Notes under the pieces: model-generated
The model's database searches: none
What the model was told of the DNA's origin: nothing
The model's input: only the letters and a program-made list of their open reading frames with translations
Position numbers and translations under genes: made by a program
Shown here: one piece after another, positions 16,486-24,925 of the stretch
Numbering within the stretch: the stretch's first letter is position 1
How the letters are laid out: each line of letters opens with the position of its first letter
Source of the DNA: Streptomyces lomondensis
GTDB taxonomy: Bacteria; Actinomycetota; Actinomycetes; Streptomycetales; Streptomycetaceae
Length of the DNA: 64,000 nt
Reading direction: 5' to 3'
Assembly: GCF_014651035.1 (NCBI RefSeq)
Contig: NZ_BMWC01000003.1
Coordinates: 62,001-126,000 of the forward strand

Positions 16486-17319
16486 ATGAGAATCCTCATC
16501 AGCGCCGACATGGAGGGCGCCACGGGGGTCACCTGGCCGGACGACGTGATGCCCGGCGCGTCGCAGTGGGAGCGCTGCCGCTCGCTGTTCACCTCCGACG
16601 TCAACGCCGCCGTGCTCGGCTTCTACGACGGCGGCGCCGACGAGGTCCTCATCAACGAGGCGCACTCGACGATGCGCAACCTGCTGCTGGAACAGCTGGA
16701 CGAACGGGCCCAGATGCTCACCGGCCGGCACAAGGCCCTGTCCATGGTGGAGGGCGTGCAGCACGGCGACGTCGACGGCATCGCGTTCGTCGGCTACCAC
16801 GCGGGCGCCGGCATGGAGGGCGTCCTCGCCCACACCTACCTCGCCAACTCCGTCACGGGCGTCTGGCTGAACGACGTACGGGCCAGCGAGGGCCTGCTCA
16901 ACGCGCACGTCGTCGCCGAGTTCGGGGTGCCGGTCGTGCTGGTCACCGGGGACGACGTGGCCTGCGAGGACGCGCTCGGATACGCGCCCGAGGCGCTGAA
17001 GGTCGCCGTCAAGGACCACGTGTCGCGCTATGCGGCCGTGTGCCGCACGCCCGCCCGCACCGCGGCCGACATCCGGGCGGCGGCCAAGGAGGCCGCGTCG
17101 CTGGCGGTGCGTCACGAACCCGTGCGCGGCGGTCCGTTCACCGTCGCCGTGGAGTTCGACGCGGAGCACCTGGCGATGGCCGCCACCGTCGTGCCGGGTG
17201 TGGACCGGATCGGGGAGCGGAAGGTGGCCTACACGAGCGAGACCATGTACGAGGGCATCCGCGCCTTCAAGGCGGTCACCACGATCGTCTCGGCCGCGGT
17301 GGAGGAGCAGTATGGCTGA
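16486..17319 (+). CDS. dppA: D-aminopeptidase DppA-like, family M55
   Basis: 277-aa zinc peptidase of family M55. With the start at 16486 the ligands fall exactly as in DppA: Asp8 and Glu10 in SADMEG, His60 in NEAHSTM, His105 in YHAGAGM and Glu135 in RASEGLLN. The family cleaves D-amino-acid peptides such as D-Ala-D-Ala and forms a decameric ring in the cytoplasm. An upstream in-frame GTG (16447) exists, but the alignment favours 16486; the ribosome site is weak. It is the first gene of a four-peptidase operon and overlaps the next gene by 8 bp, so the natural substrates are probably peptidoglycan-derived peptides or D-amino-acid peptides. Confidence 0.85.
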   Translation: MRILISADMEGATGVTWPDDVMPGASQWERCRSLFTSDVNAAVLGFYDGGADEVLINEAHSTMRNLLLEQLDERAQMLTGRHKALSMVEGVQHGDVDGIAFVGYHAGAGMEGVLAHTYLANSVTGVWLNDVRASEGLLNAHVVAEFGVPVVLVTGDDVACEDALGYAPEALKVAVKDHVSRYAAVCRTPARTAADIRAAAKEAASLAVRHEPVRGGPFTVAVEFDAEHLAMAATVVPGVDRIGERKVAYTSETMYEGIRAFKAVTTIVSAAVEEQYG

Positions 17320-18625
17320 GCAGGCGGACGGGCAGGCGCTGGACGAGGTCGTGACGTTCACGTCCGACCTGATCCGGATCGACACCACCAACCGGGGCGG
17401 GGGCGACTGCCGGGAGCGGCCCGCCGCCGAGTACGCCGCCGCGCGGCTCGCCGAGGCCGGCCTCGAACCGACGCTCCTGGAACGCACCCCGGGCCGCACC
17501 AACGTCGTCGCCCGCGTCGAGGGCACCGACCCCACGGCCGGCGCGCTGCTGCTCCACGGCCATCTGGACGTCGTACCCGCCGAGGCCGCCGACTGGAGCG
17601 TGCACTCGTTCTCCGGGGAGGTCCGCGACGGGATCGTCTGGGGGCGCGGCGCCGTCGACATGAAGGACATGGACGCGATGATCCTGGCCGTGGTGCGCTC
17701 CTGGGCGCGCCAGGGCGTGCGGCCCCGGCGGGACGTCGTCATCGCGTTCACCGCCGACGAGGAGGCCAGCGCCGAGGACGGCTCCGGATTCCTCGCCGAC
17801 GAGCACGCCGGGCTGTTCGAGGGCTGCACCGAGGGCGTCAGCGAGTCGGGAGGTTTCACGTTCCACGACGGGGCCGGGCGGCAGATCTACCCGATCGCGG
17901 CCGGCGAACGCGGCACCGCCTGGCTGAAGCTCACCGCGCGCGGACGCGCCGGGCACGGCTCCAAGGTGAACCGGGACAACGCGGTGACGCGCCTCGCGGG
18001 GGCCATCGCCCGGATCGGCGCGCACGAGTGGCCGCTGCGGCTGACCCCGACCGTGCGCGCCGCCCTCACCGAACTCGCCGCGGTGTACGGCATCGAGACC
18101 GACCTGACCGACGTGGACGCCCTGCTGGACAAGCTCGGCCCGGCCGCGCAGCTCGTCGAGCCGACCATCCGCAACAGCGCCAACCCGACCATGCTGGACG
18201 CCGGTTACAAGGTCAACGTGATTCCCGGGGAGGCCGTGGCACACGTGGACGGGCGGTACCTGCCCGGCGCCGAGGACGAGTTCCGCAGCACCCTCGACCG
18301 GCTCACCGGGCCGGACGTGGAGTGGGAGTTCCACCACCGCGAGGTGGCCCTCCAGGCGCCGGTGGACTCGCCGACCTTCGCCCGGATGCGGGCCGCCGTC
18401 GAGGAGTTCGCGCCGGAGGGGCACGTCGTGCCGTTCTGCATGTCCGGCGGCACGGACGCCAAGCAGTTCTCCCGCCTCGGCATCACCGGCTACGGCTTCA
18501 CACCGCTGAAGCTGCCGGAGGGCTACGACTACGGCGCCATGTACCACGGGGTCGACGAGCGGGTCCCGGTCGAGGCACTGCACTTCGGGGTGCAGGTGCT
18601 CGACCGGTTCCTGCGGACCGCCTGA
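17312..18625 (+). CDS. M20 family metallopeptidase
   Basis: 437-aa zinc-dependent M20/M25/M40 peptidase of the ArgE/DapE/CPG2 group, cytoplasmic. Metal and catalytic residues are visible: LLLHGHLDVVPAE, the bridging Asp in GRGAVDMKDMDAM, the catalytic Glu pair in FTADEEAS, and the late YHGVDERVP His. The central dimerisation lid begins at LKLTARGRAGHGS. Substrate cannot be named: dipeptidase, acylase and desuccinylase functions are all possible. The ATG at 17312 follows GGAGGAG and overlaps the M55 gene, indicating coupled translation and a shared peptide-degradation pathway. Confidence 0.88.
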   Translation: MAEQADGQALDEVVTFTSDLIRIDTTNRGGGDCRERPAAEYAAARLAEAGLEPTLLERTPGRTNVVARVEGTDPTAGALLLHGHLDVVPAEAADWSVHSFSGEVRDGIVWGRGAVDMKDMDAMILAVVRSWARQGVRPRRDVVIAFTADEEASAEDGSGFLADEHAGLFEGCTEGVSESGGFTFHDGAGRQIYPIAAGERGTAWLKLTARGRAGHGSKVNRDNAVTRLAGAIARIGAHEWPLRLTPTVRAALTELAAVYGIETDLTDVDALLDKLGPAAQLVEPTIRNSANPTMLDAGYKVNVIPGEAVAHVDGRYLPGAEDEFRSTLDRLTGPDVEWEFHHREVALQAPVDSPTFARMRAAVEEFAPEGHVVPFCMSGGTDAKQFSRLGITGYGFTPLKLPEGYDYGAMYHGVDERVPVEALHFGVQVLDRFLRTA

Positions 18626-18641
18626 ACGAGTGGGGGAGACA

Positions 18642-20594
18642 GTGCGGACGCTGGCGTACGGGGCGTGGCCCTCGCCCATCGACGCGGCCCTGGCCGCCGC
18701 GCACGACGGGCACCCGGAGTACGTGGACTTCGTCGGCGTCGAGGTGTGGTGGACCGAGCCGCGCCCCGCCGAGGGCGGCCGGCGCACCCTGGTGCGGCGG
18801 CACACCGACGGCCGGGAGGAGTCCCTGCTGCCCGCGCCGTGGAACGTGCGCAGCCGGGTCATCGAGTACGGCGGACACCCCTGGGCGGCCCTGCCGGGCG
18901 AGGACGGCCCGCTGGTGGTGTTCGTGAACTTCGCCGACCAGCGGCTCTACCGCTGCGAACCGGGCGGCGAGCCGCGCCCGCTCACGCCCGTGTCCCCGGT
19001 GGGCGGGGGCCTGCGCTGGGCGGAGCCGCTGCTCCGGCCGGAGCGGGGCGAGGTGTGGTGCGTGCTGGAGGAGTTCACCGGCGACGGGCCCACCGACGTG
19101 CGCCGCGTCCTGGCCGCCGTTCCGCTGGACGGCTCCGCCGCCCAGGACCGGGGCGCCGTGCGGGAACTCACCGACGACCGGCACCGGTTCGTCACCGGCC
19201 CGAAGCTCTCGCCCGACGGGCGGCGGGCGGCCTGGCTCGCCTGGGACCATCCCCGCATGCCCTGGGACGGCACCGAACTGGTCCTCGCCGACATCGGCCC
19301 CGACGGCACCCTGCGCGGTGCCCGGACCGTGGCCGGCGGACCCGGCGAGGCGATCGCCCAGGCCGACTGGACCCACGACAACCGCCTGCTGCACGCGAGC
19401 GACCGCACCGGCTGGTGGAACCTCTACCTCGACGGGGAGCCGCTGTGCCCGCGCGAGGAGGAGTTCGCCGACGCGCTGTGGAAGCTGGGGTCGAGATGGT
19501 TCACGCCCCTGGCGAGCGGTCTCGTCGCCGTCGTGCACGGCCGGGGCGCCACCGCCCTCGGCGTCCTCGACCCCGAGACCAGCGAGGTCGTCGACGCGGC
19601 CGGGCCCTGGACCGAGTTCGCGCCCACCCTCGCGGCCCACGGCGAACGGGTCGTCGCCGTCGGGGCCAGCCCGCGCAGCGCCTACGAGGTCGTGGAACTG
19701 GACACGCGCACCGGCCACGCCCGCGTCATCGGCGCCGAGCACGACGACGCCGTGGACCCCGCCTACTACCCCGAGCCGCAGATCCGCACCTTCACCGGCC
19801 CGGACGGACGCGACATCCACGCCCACATCTACCCGCCGCACCACCCCGGCTGCGTCGCGCCCGGCGACGAACTGCCGCCGTACGTCGTCTGGGCCCACGG
19901 CGGGCCCACCGGCCGTGCGCCGCTCGTGCTCGACCTGGAGATCGCCTACTTCACCTCGCGCGGCATCGGCGTCGCCGAGGTCGACTACGGCGGCTCCACC
20001 GGATACGGCCGCGCCTACCGCGACCGGCTGCGCGAGCAGTGGGGGGTGGTCGACGTCGAGGACTGTGCCGCCGTCGCCCTCGCCCTCGCCGACGAGGGCA
20101 CCGCCGACCGCGACCGGCTCGCCGTCCGGGGCGGCAGCGCGGGCGGCTGGACCGCCGCGGCCTCGCTCACCACGACCGACGTCTACGCCTGCGGCACCAT
20201 CAAGTACCCCATCCTGGACCTCAGCGGCTGGGGCACGGGGGAGACCCACGACTTCGAGTCGCAGTACGTGGAGAGCCTGATCGGGCCGCTCGCCGAGGTG
20301 CCCGCGCGGTACGCGGAGCGCTCGCCCGCCACCCACGCCGACCGCCTCCGCGTGCCGTTCCTGCTGCTCCAGGGCCTGGACGACGTGATCTGCCCGCCCG
20401 TCCAGTGCGAGCGGTTCCTCGCCCGGCTGGAGGGCCGGAAGGTGCCGCACGCCTACCTGGCCTTCGAGGGGGAGGGACACGGCTTCCGCAGGGCCGAGAC
20501 CATGGTGCGCGCCCTGGAGGCCGAACTCTCCCTGTACGCCCAGGTGTTCCGCCTGAACCCGCTGGGCGTCCCCACCCTGGAGCTCACCAAGTGA
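18642..20594 (+). CDS. S9 family prolyl oligopeptidase / acylaminoacyl-peptidase
   Basis: 650-aa serine peptidase without a signal peptide. The N-terminal two thirds form a beta-propeller (WD-like blades such as LSPDGRRAAWLAWDHP); the C-terminal third is the alpha/beta-hydrolase domain with Ser near 498 in RGGSAGGW, Asp near 581 in GLDDVICPP and His near 613 in EGEGHGFRR. This triad spacing is that of S9C acylaminoacyl-peptidase-like enzymes, which act on short peptides. GTG at 18642 gives the compact N-terminus, though GGGGGAG lies only 3 nt upstream; an in-frame GTG at 18630 is the alternative. The next gene starts inside the stop codon (GTGA). Confidence 0.87.
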   Translation: MRTLAYGAWPSPIDAALAAAHDGHPEYVDFVGVEVWWTEPRPAEGGRRTLVRRHTDGREESLLPAPWNVRSRVIEYGGHPWAALPGEDGPLVVFVNFADQRLYRCEPGGEPRPLTPVSPVGGGLRWAEPLLRPERGEVWCVLEEFTGDGPTDVRRVLAAVPLDGSAAQDRGAVRELTDDRHRFVTGPKLSPDGRRAAWLAWDHPRMPWDGTELVLADIGPDGTLRGARTVAGGPGEAIAQADWTHDNRLLHASDRTGWWNLYLDGEPLCPREEEFADALWKLGSRWFTPLASGLVAVVHGRGATALGVLDPETSEVVDAAGPWTEFAPTLAAHGERVVAVGASPRSAYEVVELDTRTGHARVIGAEHDDAVDPAYYPEPQIRTFTGPDGRDIHAHIYPPHHPGCVAPGDELPPYVVWAHGGPTGRAPLVLDLEIAYFTSRGIGVAEVDYGGSTGYGRAYRDRLREQWGVVDVEDCAAVALALADEGTADRDRLAVRGGSAGGWTAAASLTTTDVYACGTIKYPILDLSGWGTGETHDFESQYVESLIGPLAEVPARYAERSPATHADRLRVPFLLLQGLDDVICPPVQCERFLARLEGRKVPHAYLAFEGEGHGFRRAETMVRALEAELSLYAQVFRLNPLGVPTLELTK

Positions 20595-21535
20595 CCCCGC
20601 AAGTGACCCCGCTCGTCCGGCCGCCCCGGCTCGCCCCAGGTGCGCGCGTCGCCGTCGTGGCGCCCAGCGGGCCCGTGCCCGAGGAGCGGCTCCAGGCCGG
20701 GCTCGACCTCCTGCGCGGCTGGGATCTCGACCCCGTGGCCGCCCCCCATGTGCTCGGCCGGCACGGCGAGTTGGGCTACCTGGCCGGCACCGACGCGCAG
20801 CGGGCCGCCGACCTCCAGGACGCCTGGTGCGACCCGTCCGTCGCCGCGGTGCTGTGCGCCCGGGGCGGGTACGGGGCCCAGCGCACGGTCGACCTGCTCG
20901 ACTGGACGGCGATGCGGGCGGCGGGCCCGAAGGTGCTCGCCGGGTTCAGCGACATCACCGTCCTGCACCAGGCGTTCGCCACCCGCCTCGGCCTGGTCAC
21001 CCTGTACGGACCGGCGGCCGCCGGTGTCGACTTCCTCAAGAACGCCCGCGCCCAGGACCATCTGCGGGCCACGCTCTTCGAGCCGGAGTCCGTGCGGACC
21101 ATCACCGCCGTGCCGCCGGGCGGTGCCGCACTCGTGCCCGGCCGGGCACGGGGCGTCACGCTGGGCGGCTGCCTGAGCCTGCTCGCGAGCGACCTCGGCA
21201 CCCCGCACGCCCGCCCAGGGGCCCGGGGTGGGCTGCTGCTGATGGAGGACGTCGGCGAGAGCCCGTACCGACTGGACCGCTACTTGACCCAACTCCTGCG
21301 CACCGGCTGGCTGGACGGGGTCGCCGGGATCGCGCTCGGGTCGTGGGCGAGGTGCGGACCGTACGAGGAGGTGCGCGCGGTCCTCGCCGACCGGCTCGGC
21401 GGGCTCGGCGTCCCGGTCGTGGAGGAGTTCGGGTTCGGGCACGGCGAGGGCGCGTTGACGATGCCCCTGGGCGTCCGGGCCGAACTGGACGCCGAGGTGG
21501 GCACGTTGACGCTGGACGCGCCGGCCCTGAGCTGA
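20591..21535 (+). CDS. ldcA: LD-carboxypeptidase, family S66
   Basis: 314-aa S66 serine peptidase that removes the terminal D-Ala from tetrapeptide muropeptides (L,D-carboxypeptidase). Family features: N-terminal GARVAVVAPSGPV, CARGGYGAQR, nucleophile Ser in AGFSDITVLH near residue 120, Glu in LLMEDVGESPYRLDR near 220, and catalytic His in GFGHGEGALTMPLG near 288. No signal peptide, so it acts on recycled muropeptides in the cytoplasm. The GTG at 20591 overlaps the S9 stop (GTGA) with GGAG 8 nt upstream; a second in-frame GTG lies 12 nt later. Its place at the end of the M55-M20-S9 operon supports a cell-wall peptide recycling function for the set. Confidence 0.9.
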   Translation: MTPQVTPLVRPPRLAPGARVAVVAPSGPVPEERLQAGLDLLRGWDLDPVAAPHVLGRHGELGYLAGTDAQRAADLQDAWCDPSVAAVLCARGGYGAQRTVDLLDWTAMRAAGPKVLAGFSDITVLHQAFATRLGLVTLYGPAAAGVDFLKNARAQDHLRATLFEPESVRTITAVPPGGAALVPGRARGVTLGGCLSLLASDLGTPHARPGARGGLLLMEDVGESPYRLDRYLTQLLRTGWLDGVAGIALGSWARCGPYEEVRAVLADRLGGLGVPVVEEFGFGHGEGALTMPLGVRAELDAEVGTLTLDAPALS

Positions 21536-21578
21536 GCCCCCCTGCTGAAATCCTGTCAAGAAACCCTCGTTTCGGTGG

Positions 21579-21636
21579 TTGACGCCCCCTGACACGTGTC
21601 ACACCATGACTACCGGCCGGTACCTACTGGTCGGTA
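21579..21636 (+). promoter_or_regulatory. Promoter with three stacked operator-like palindromes
   Basis: TTGACG (21579-21584), a 17-bp spacer and CACCAT (21602-21607) make a good promoter for the S15-type hydrolase. A perfect 12-bp palindrome TGACACGTGTCA (21590-21601) fills the spacer next to the -10 box. Just downstream, TACCGGCCGGTA (21611-21622, perfect palindrome) is followed 2 bp later by the variant TACTGGTCGGTA (21625-21636), a tandem TetR-like operator covering the expected transcription start. Confidence 0.6.
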
Positions 21637-21666
21637 TTCCGGGTTGCCCTCACCGTGGAGGTCCGT

Positions 21667-23445
21667 GTGTCCCGACGCGCGCCCAGATTCCGCGCACCCC
21701 TCGCTCTCGCTCTGGGCGCCGTCCTGGCCGCCCCGCTCGCCCTCACCCCGCCCGCGACCGCGGCCGGCTCCTACTCCGTCACCCCGCTGAAGTTCACCGT
21801 CCAGGCGGGCGGGCGGGCCTGCACGGTCGACGCCGACCTGTACCGCCCCACGGGCGTGGACCGCGACCACCCGGCGCCCGCCGTGCTCGGCACGAACGGC
21901 TTCGGCGGCAGCAAGTCGGACGGCTCGACGGACACCATCGGCAAGGCCTTCGCCCAGCGCGGCTACGTCTCCCTCGTCTACTCCGGACTTGGCTTCGGCC
22001 GCAGCGGCTGCCTCATCTCCCTCGACGACCCGGACATCGACGGCGCCGCCGCCTCCCAGCTGGTCGACTTCCTGGGCGGCAAACGCGCCGCCGACGACGG
22101 CACCACCGCCGACTTCGTCACCCTCGACGCGCCCGGCGACCCACGCGTCGGCATGATCGGCGGCTCCTACGGCGGCGCCGTCCAGCTGGCCACGGCCGCC
22201 GTCGACCACCGCCTCGACGCGCTCGTCCCGATGATCACCTGGAACGACCTGGCGTACTCGCTCGACCCCAACAACGCCGTCGGCGGCACCGGCGTCCCCG
22301 GCGTCTTCAAATGGCAGTGGACCAACGGCTTCTACCTCATCGGCGAGGGCCAGCCGCTGCTCCAGCCCAGCCTCGACCCGTCCCGGATCAACTCCCTCGG
22401 CTGCCTGCACTTCGTCACCGAGGCCTGCCGGACCGTCCACACCCTCAACTCCGGGCGCTACCCCGCCGACCGGACCGCCGAGCTGCTCGCCTTCGCGCAC
22501 CGCGTCTCCCCGGCGTCGTACCTGCACCGCGTCGAGACACCCACCCTGCTGGTCCAGGGGCAGGCCGACACCCTCTTCAACCTCAACGAGGCGACCGCGA
22601 CCTACCGGACCCTCAGGTCCCAGGGCACCCCGGTGAAGATGATCTGGCAGTCCTGGGGCCACAGCGGCGGCCCCGGAGCGGCCTCCGGCGAACTCGACCT
22701 GTCGAAGGGCAACCTGGAAACCAGCTACGTGGGCCGGCGCGTCCTCGCCTGGTTCGACCGCCACCTGCGCAAGCAGACCCACGTCGACACCGGGCCGGCC
22801 TTCGCCTACCACCGCGACTGGATCACCGACCCGGACCGCACCTACGCCACCGCCGACCGCCTCCCCGCCCTCAGCCGCACGCTGTACCTCTCCGGCGACG
22901 GCACACTCGTCGACCACCGCGACAAGGTCGTCCGCGGCAGCCGCGGTTACACCAACTGGCCGTTCCCCACCAGCCATTCCGAGAGCTCGCTGGCCGGCCT
23001 CCTCGGCGTGCCGGACACGCCGCCGCGCGACACCAAGGGCACCTACCTCGACTGGACCGGCGCACCGCTGGAACGCCCCCTCGACGTCGTGGGCGCCCCC
23101 CGGGTCACGCTCCGGGTGCACTCCCCGAAGGCCGAGCGCACCCAGAACTCCGGCGACGCGGCCGACAAGCTCGTCCTCTTCGCCAAGCTCTACGACGTCG
23201 CCCCCGACGGCACCCGCACGCTGGTGCGCCGCCTGGTCGCGCCGGTCCGCGTGCCGGACGTGACCAAGAGCTTCACCGTCACCCTGCCCGGCATCGTGCA
23301 CCGGTACCAGACGGGGCACCGGCTGCGGTTCATGATCGCGGCGAGCGACGACGCCTACTTCGGCAACCGGGGGATCAAGCCGGTGACCGTGATCAGCGGG
23401 CCGCGGAACACCGGCGTGCTCCGGCTGCCGGTCGCCGGATCCTGA
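21667..23445 (+). CDS. Secreted S15/CocE-type alpha/beta-hydrolase (X-Pro dipeptidyl-peptidase-like)
   Basis: 592-aa exported hydrolase. After a signal peptide (RRAPRFRAPLALALGAVLAAPLAL, ending near ATAAG) comes an alpha/beta-hydrolase with the nucleophile Ser in MIGGSYGGAVQ near residue 168. An acid near QGQADTLFN and His in SWGHSGGPG follow. A C-terminal galactose-binding-like beta domain (about 460-592) has the ending typical of the S15/CocE-NonD group. Activities in this group include X-prolyl dipeptidyl peptidase and esterase; the substrate here is not clear. GTG at 21667 is chosen because GGAGG lies 5 nt upstream and overlaps the alternative GTG at 21655. Strong operator-like palindromes sit in the promoter. 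Confidence 0.83.
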   Translation: MSRRAPRFRAPLALALGAVLAAPLALTPPATAAGSYSVTPLKFTVQAGGRACTVDADLYRPTGVDRDHPAPAVLGTNGFGGSKSDGSTDTIGKAFAQRGYVSLVYSGLGFGRSGCLISLDDPDIDGAAASQLVDFLGGKRAADDGTTADFVTLDAPGDPRVGMIGGSYGGAVQLATAAVDHRLDALVPMITWNDLAYSLDPNNAVGGTGVPGVFKWQWTNGFYLIGEGQPLLQPSLDPSRINSLGCLHFVTEACRTVHTLNSGRYPADRTAELLAFAHRVSPASYLHRVETPTLLVQGQADTLFNLNEATATYRTLRSQGTPVKMIWQSWGHSGGPGAASGELDLSKGNLETSYVGRRVLAWFDRHLRKQTHVDTGPAFAYHRDWITDPDRTYATADRLPALSRTLYLSGDGTLVDHRDKVVRGSRGYTNWPFPTSHSESSLAGLLGVPDTPPRDTKGTYLDWTGAPLERPLDVVGAPRVTLRVHSPKAERTQNSGDAADKLVLFAKLYDVAPDGTRTLVRRLVAPVRVPDVTKSFTVTLPGIVHRYQTGHRLRFMIAASDDAYFGNRGIKPVTVISGPRNTGVLRLPVAGS

Positions 23446-23476
23446 AGAGGCACGGCCGCGCGGTTACTGTGGCGGG

Positions 23477-24037
23477 GTGCCGCACAACGCATCCCGCTAC
23501 CTCGCGGAAGGCCCCCGGGTGGGCATACGCCACTTCACCTACGAGGACGGCGCCGAGTTCACCGCCCGCGCCCGGGAGAGCAAGGACCTGCACCACCCGT
23601 GGCTCTTCCCGCCCCACACCGCCCCCGCCTACACGGCGTACGCGGGCCGGCTGATCGAGGACCCCTCCAAGGCCGGCTTCCTGGTCTGCGAGAAGACCGA
23701 CGGGGCCATCGCCGGGTTCATCAACATCAACAACATCGTCGAGGGCGGCTTCCAGTCCGGGGCGCTGGGCTACGGCGCCTTCGCGCACGCCGCCGGGCGC
23801 GGGCTGATGCGCGAAGGGCTGGACCTCGTGGTGCGGTACGCCTTCGGGCCGCTGCGGCTGCACCGGCTGGAGATCAACGTCCAGCCGCTGAACGCCGCGT
23901 CGATCGCCCTGGCCCGCAGCTGCGGGTTCCGCCTGGAGGGCTTCTCGCCGAAGATGCTCTTCGTCGACGGGGCCTGGCGCGACCACGAGCGCTGGGCGAT
24001 CACCGCCGAGATGGTGGGGGAGCCGGGGCGGCGCTGA
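23477..24037 (+). CDS. RimJ/RimL-type GNAT N-acetyltransferase
   Basis: 186-aa acetyltransferase of the RimJ/RimL/SpeG branch of the GNAT fold. Visible features are the N-terminal VGIRHFTYEDGAEF strand-helix, a degenerate acetyl-CoA motif in LGYGAFAHAAGRGLMREGL near residues 95-115, and the conserved LHRLEINVQPLNAASIALARSCGF followed by EGFSPKMLFVDGAWRDHERWAI. Family members acetylate N-termini of ribosomal proteins or small amines; the target is unknown. GTG at 23477 gives the normal length. The gene stands 31 bp after the S15 hydrolase and may be cotranscribed. Confidence 0.88.
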   Translation: MPHNASRYLAEGPRVGIRHFTYEDGAEFTARARESKDLHHPWLFPPHTAPAYTAYAGRLIEDPSKAGFLVCEKTDGAIAGFININNIVEGGFQSGALGYGAFAHAAGRGLMREGLDLVVRYAFGPLRLHRLEINVQPLNAASIALARSCGFRLEGFSPKMLFVDGAWRDHERWAITAEMVGEPGRR

Positions 24038-24055
24038 GGCCGGCCCCGGCTCGTG

Positions 24056-24403
24056 TCACGGGCGGCGGTCCACGTACTCGTAGACCGACCCGTCCGGGTG
24101 CAGCGCGATCAGGTTGCGGCCCGCCGGTGAGGCGATGGGGCCCGCGATGATGTGGGCGCCCAGCTCGGTCAGCACCTTGTGGGTCTCCTCGACGTCCGTC
24201 ACGGCGATCGTCGCGGCGACCTTGCGGAGCAACTCCAGCTCGGTCGGGGGACCGCTCATCAGCAGGAAGCAGCCGATCGCCGCCACCTGGACACCGCCCC
24301 GTTCGAAGCGCTGGGCGGGGCCACCCGCCAGCCGCTCGTAGAAGGGGATCGCGGTCTCGAGGTCGTCGACGCAGACGCGCAGTGTGGCACCGAGAATCTC
24401 CAT
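24056..24403 (-). CDS. VOC (glyoxalase/dioxygenase-fold) protein
   Basis: 115-aa single-domain protein of the vicinal oxygen chelate superfamily, with the two beta-alpha-beta-beta-beta modules visible: LRVCVDDLETAIPFYERLAG at the start, and ATIAVTDVEETHKVL then ALHPDGSVYEYVDRRP in the second half. One conserved metal position (the first-strand His) is not evident, so enzymatic activity is uncertain. The ATG at 24403 fits the family; no clear ribosome site. It is divergent from the holin-like gene, only 48 bp apart, with the GGGTAC promoter of that gene between them. Confidence 0.82.
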   Translation of the reverse strand: MEILGATLRVCVDDLETAIPFYERLAGGPAQRFERGGVQVAAIGCFLLMSGPPTELELLRKVAATIAVTDVEETHKVLTELGAHIIAGPIASPAGRNLIALHPDGSVYEYVDRRP

Positions 24404-24416
24404 GTCGACGAGCCTA

Positions 24417-24441
24417 GTTACGCGCCGGGGGCCGAGGGTAC
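24417..24441 (+). promoter_or_regulatory. Sigma-B-type stress promoter, leaderless geometry
   Basis: GTTACG, 13 nt, GGGTAC (24436-24441) matches the general-stress sigma-B pattern with one mismatch in the upstream box. GGGTAC ends 10 nt before the ATG at 24452 and no Shine-Dalgarno is present, so transcription probably starts at or next to the start codon. Confidence 0.6.
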
Positions 24442-24451
24442 CCGGCCGGGT

Positions 24452-24919
24452 ATGAAGCCGTTGGATCACCTGGAGCATCTGGACAAGCACCTGGTCGACG
24501 AGCTGGCACAGGTGGCGCGCGAGACCGTACGGGACGAACTGCGCGAGCAGACCCGCAAGCAGCGCCGCAAGGCCGCGCTGTACGCCGCGTCCGGTGCCCT
24601 CGCCCTGTACGCGGGCGCCGCCCTCGCGCTCGCCGTGGGCCTGGCCCTCGCCCTCGGCCTGCCCGACTGGGCCGCGGCGCTGATCACCGCGGTGATCCTG
24701 GGTGTCGCGGCGTTCGTGCTGCGCGGCATGGCCCGGCCGTCCCGCCCGGGCGAGCACGCGGCCGGTACGCGGCTCCCGGGCCGTGCGGGAGCGGACCAGG
24801 CGGCTGCCGGGGGCATGCCGTATCCGCCCGTGCCGCCGGCCCCGCCCGCCGGGACCGCTCCCGGCACCGTGCCGCCGCGGCCGGCGGACGACCCGGACGT
24901 ACCCCACCACAGGGCGTGA
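24452..24919 (+). CDS. Actinobacterial holin-X-like (phage_holin_3_6) membrane protein
   Basis: 155-aa small membrane protein. A charged amphipathic N-terminus (DHLEHLDKHLVDELAQVARETVRDEL, residues 3-30) precedes two hydrophobic segments (about 43-70 and 72-93) and a Pro/Ala-rich cytoplasmic or extracytoplasmic tail. This is the layout of the phage-holin-superfamily III/putative actinobacterial holin-X family, which in chromosomes is usually found with stress genes rather than lysis genes. The ATG at 24452 is only 10 nt from a GGGTAC box and has no ribosome site, so leaderless translation is likely. The SDR gene follows 6 bp later and probably belongs to the same transcript. Confidence 0.72.
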   Translation: MKPLDHLEHLDKHLVDELAQVARETVRDELREQTRKQRRKAALYAASGALALYAGAALALAVGLALALGLPDWAAALITAVILGVAAFVLRGMARPSRPGEHAAGTRLPGRAGADQAAAGGMPYPPVPPAPPAGTAPGTVPPRPADDPDVPHHRA

Positions 24920-24925
24920 TGCCGG

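Noticed and set aside
24452..24919. Holin-like protein as evidence of a prophage
   Set aside because: No other phage genes are nearby; such proteins are common chromosomal membrane proteins in Streptomyces and this one has a stress-type promoter.
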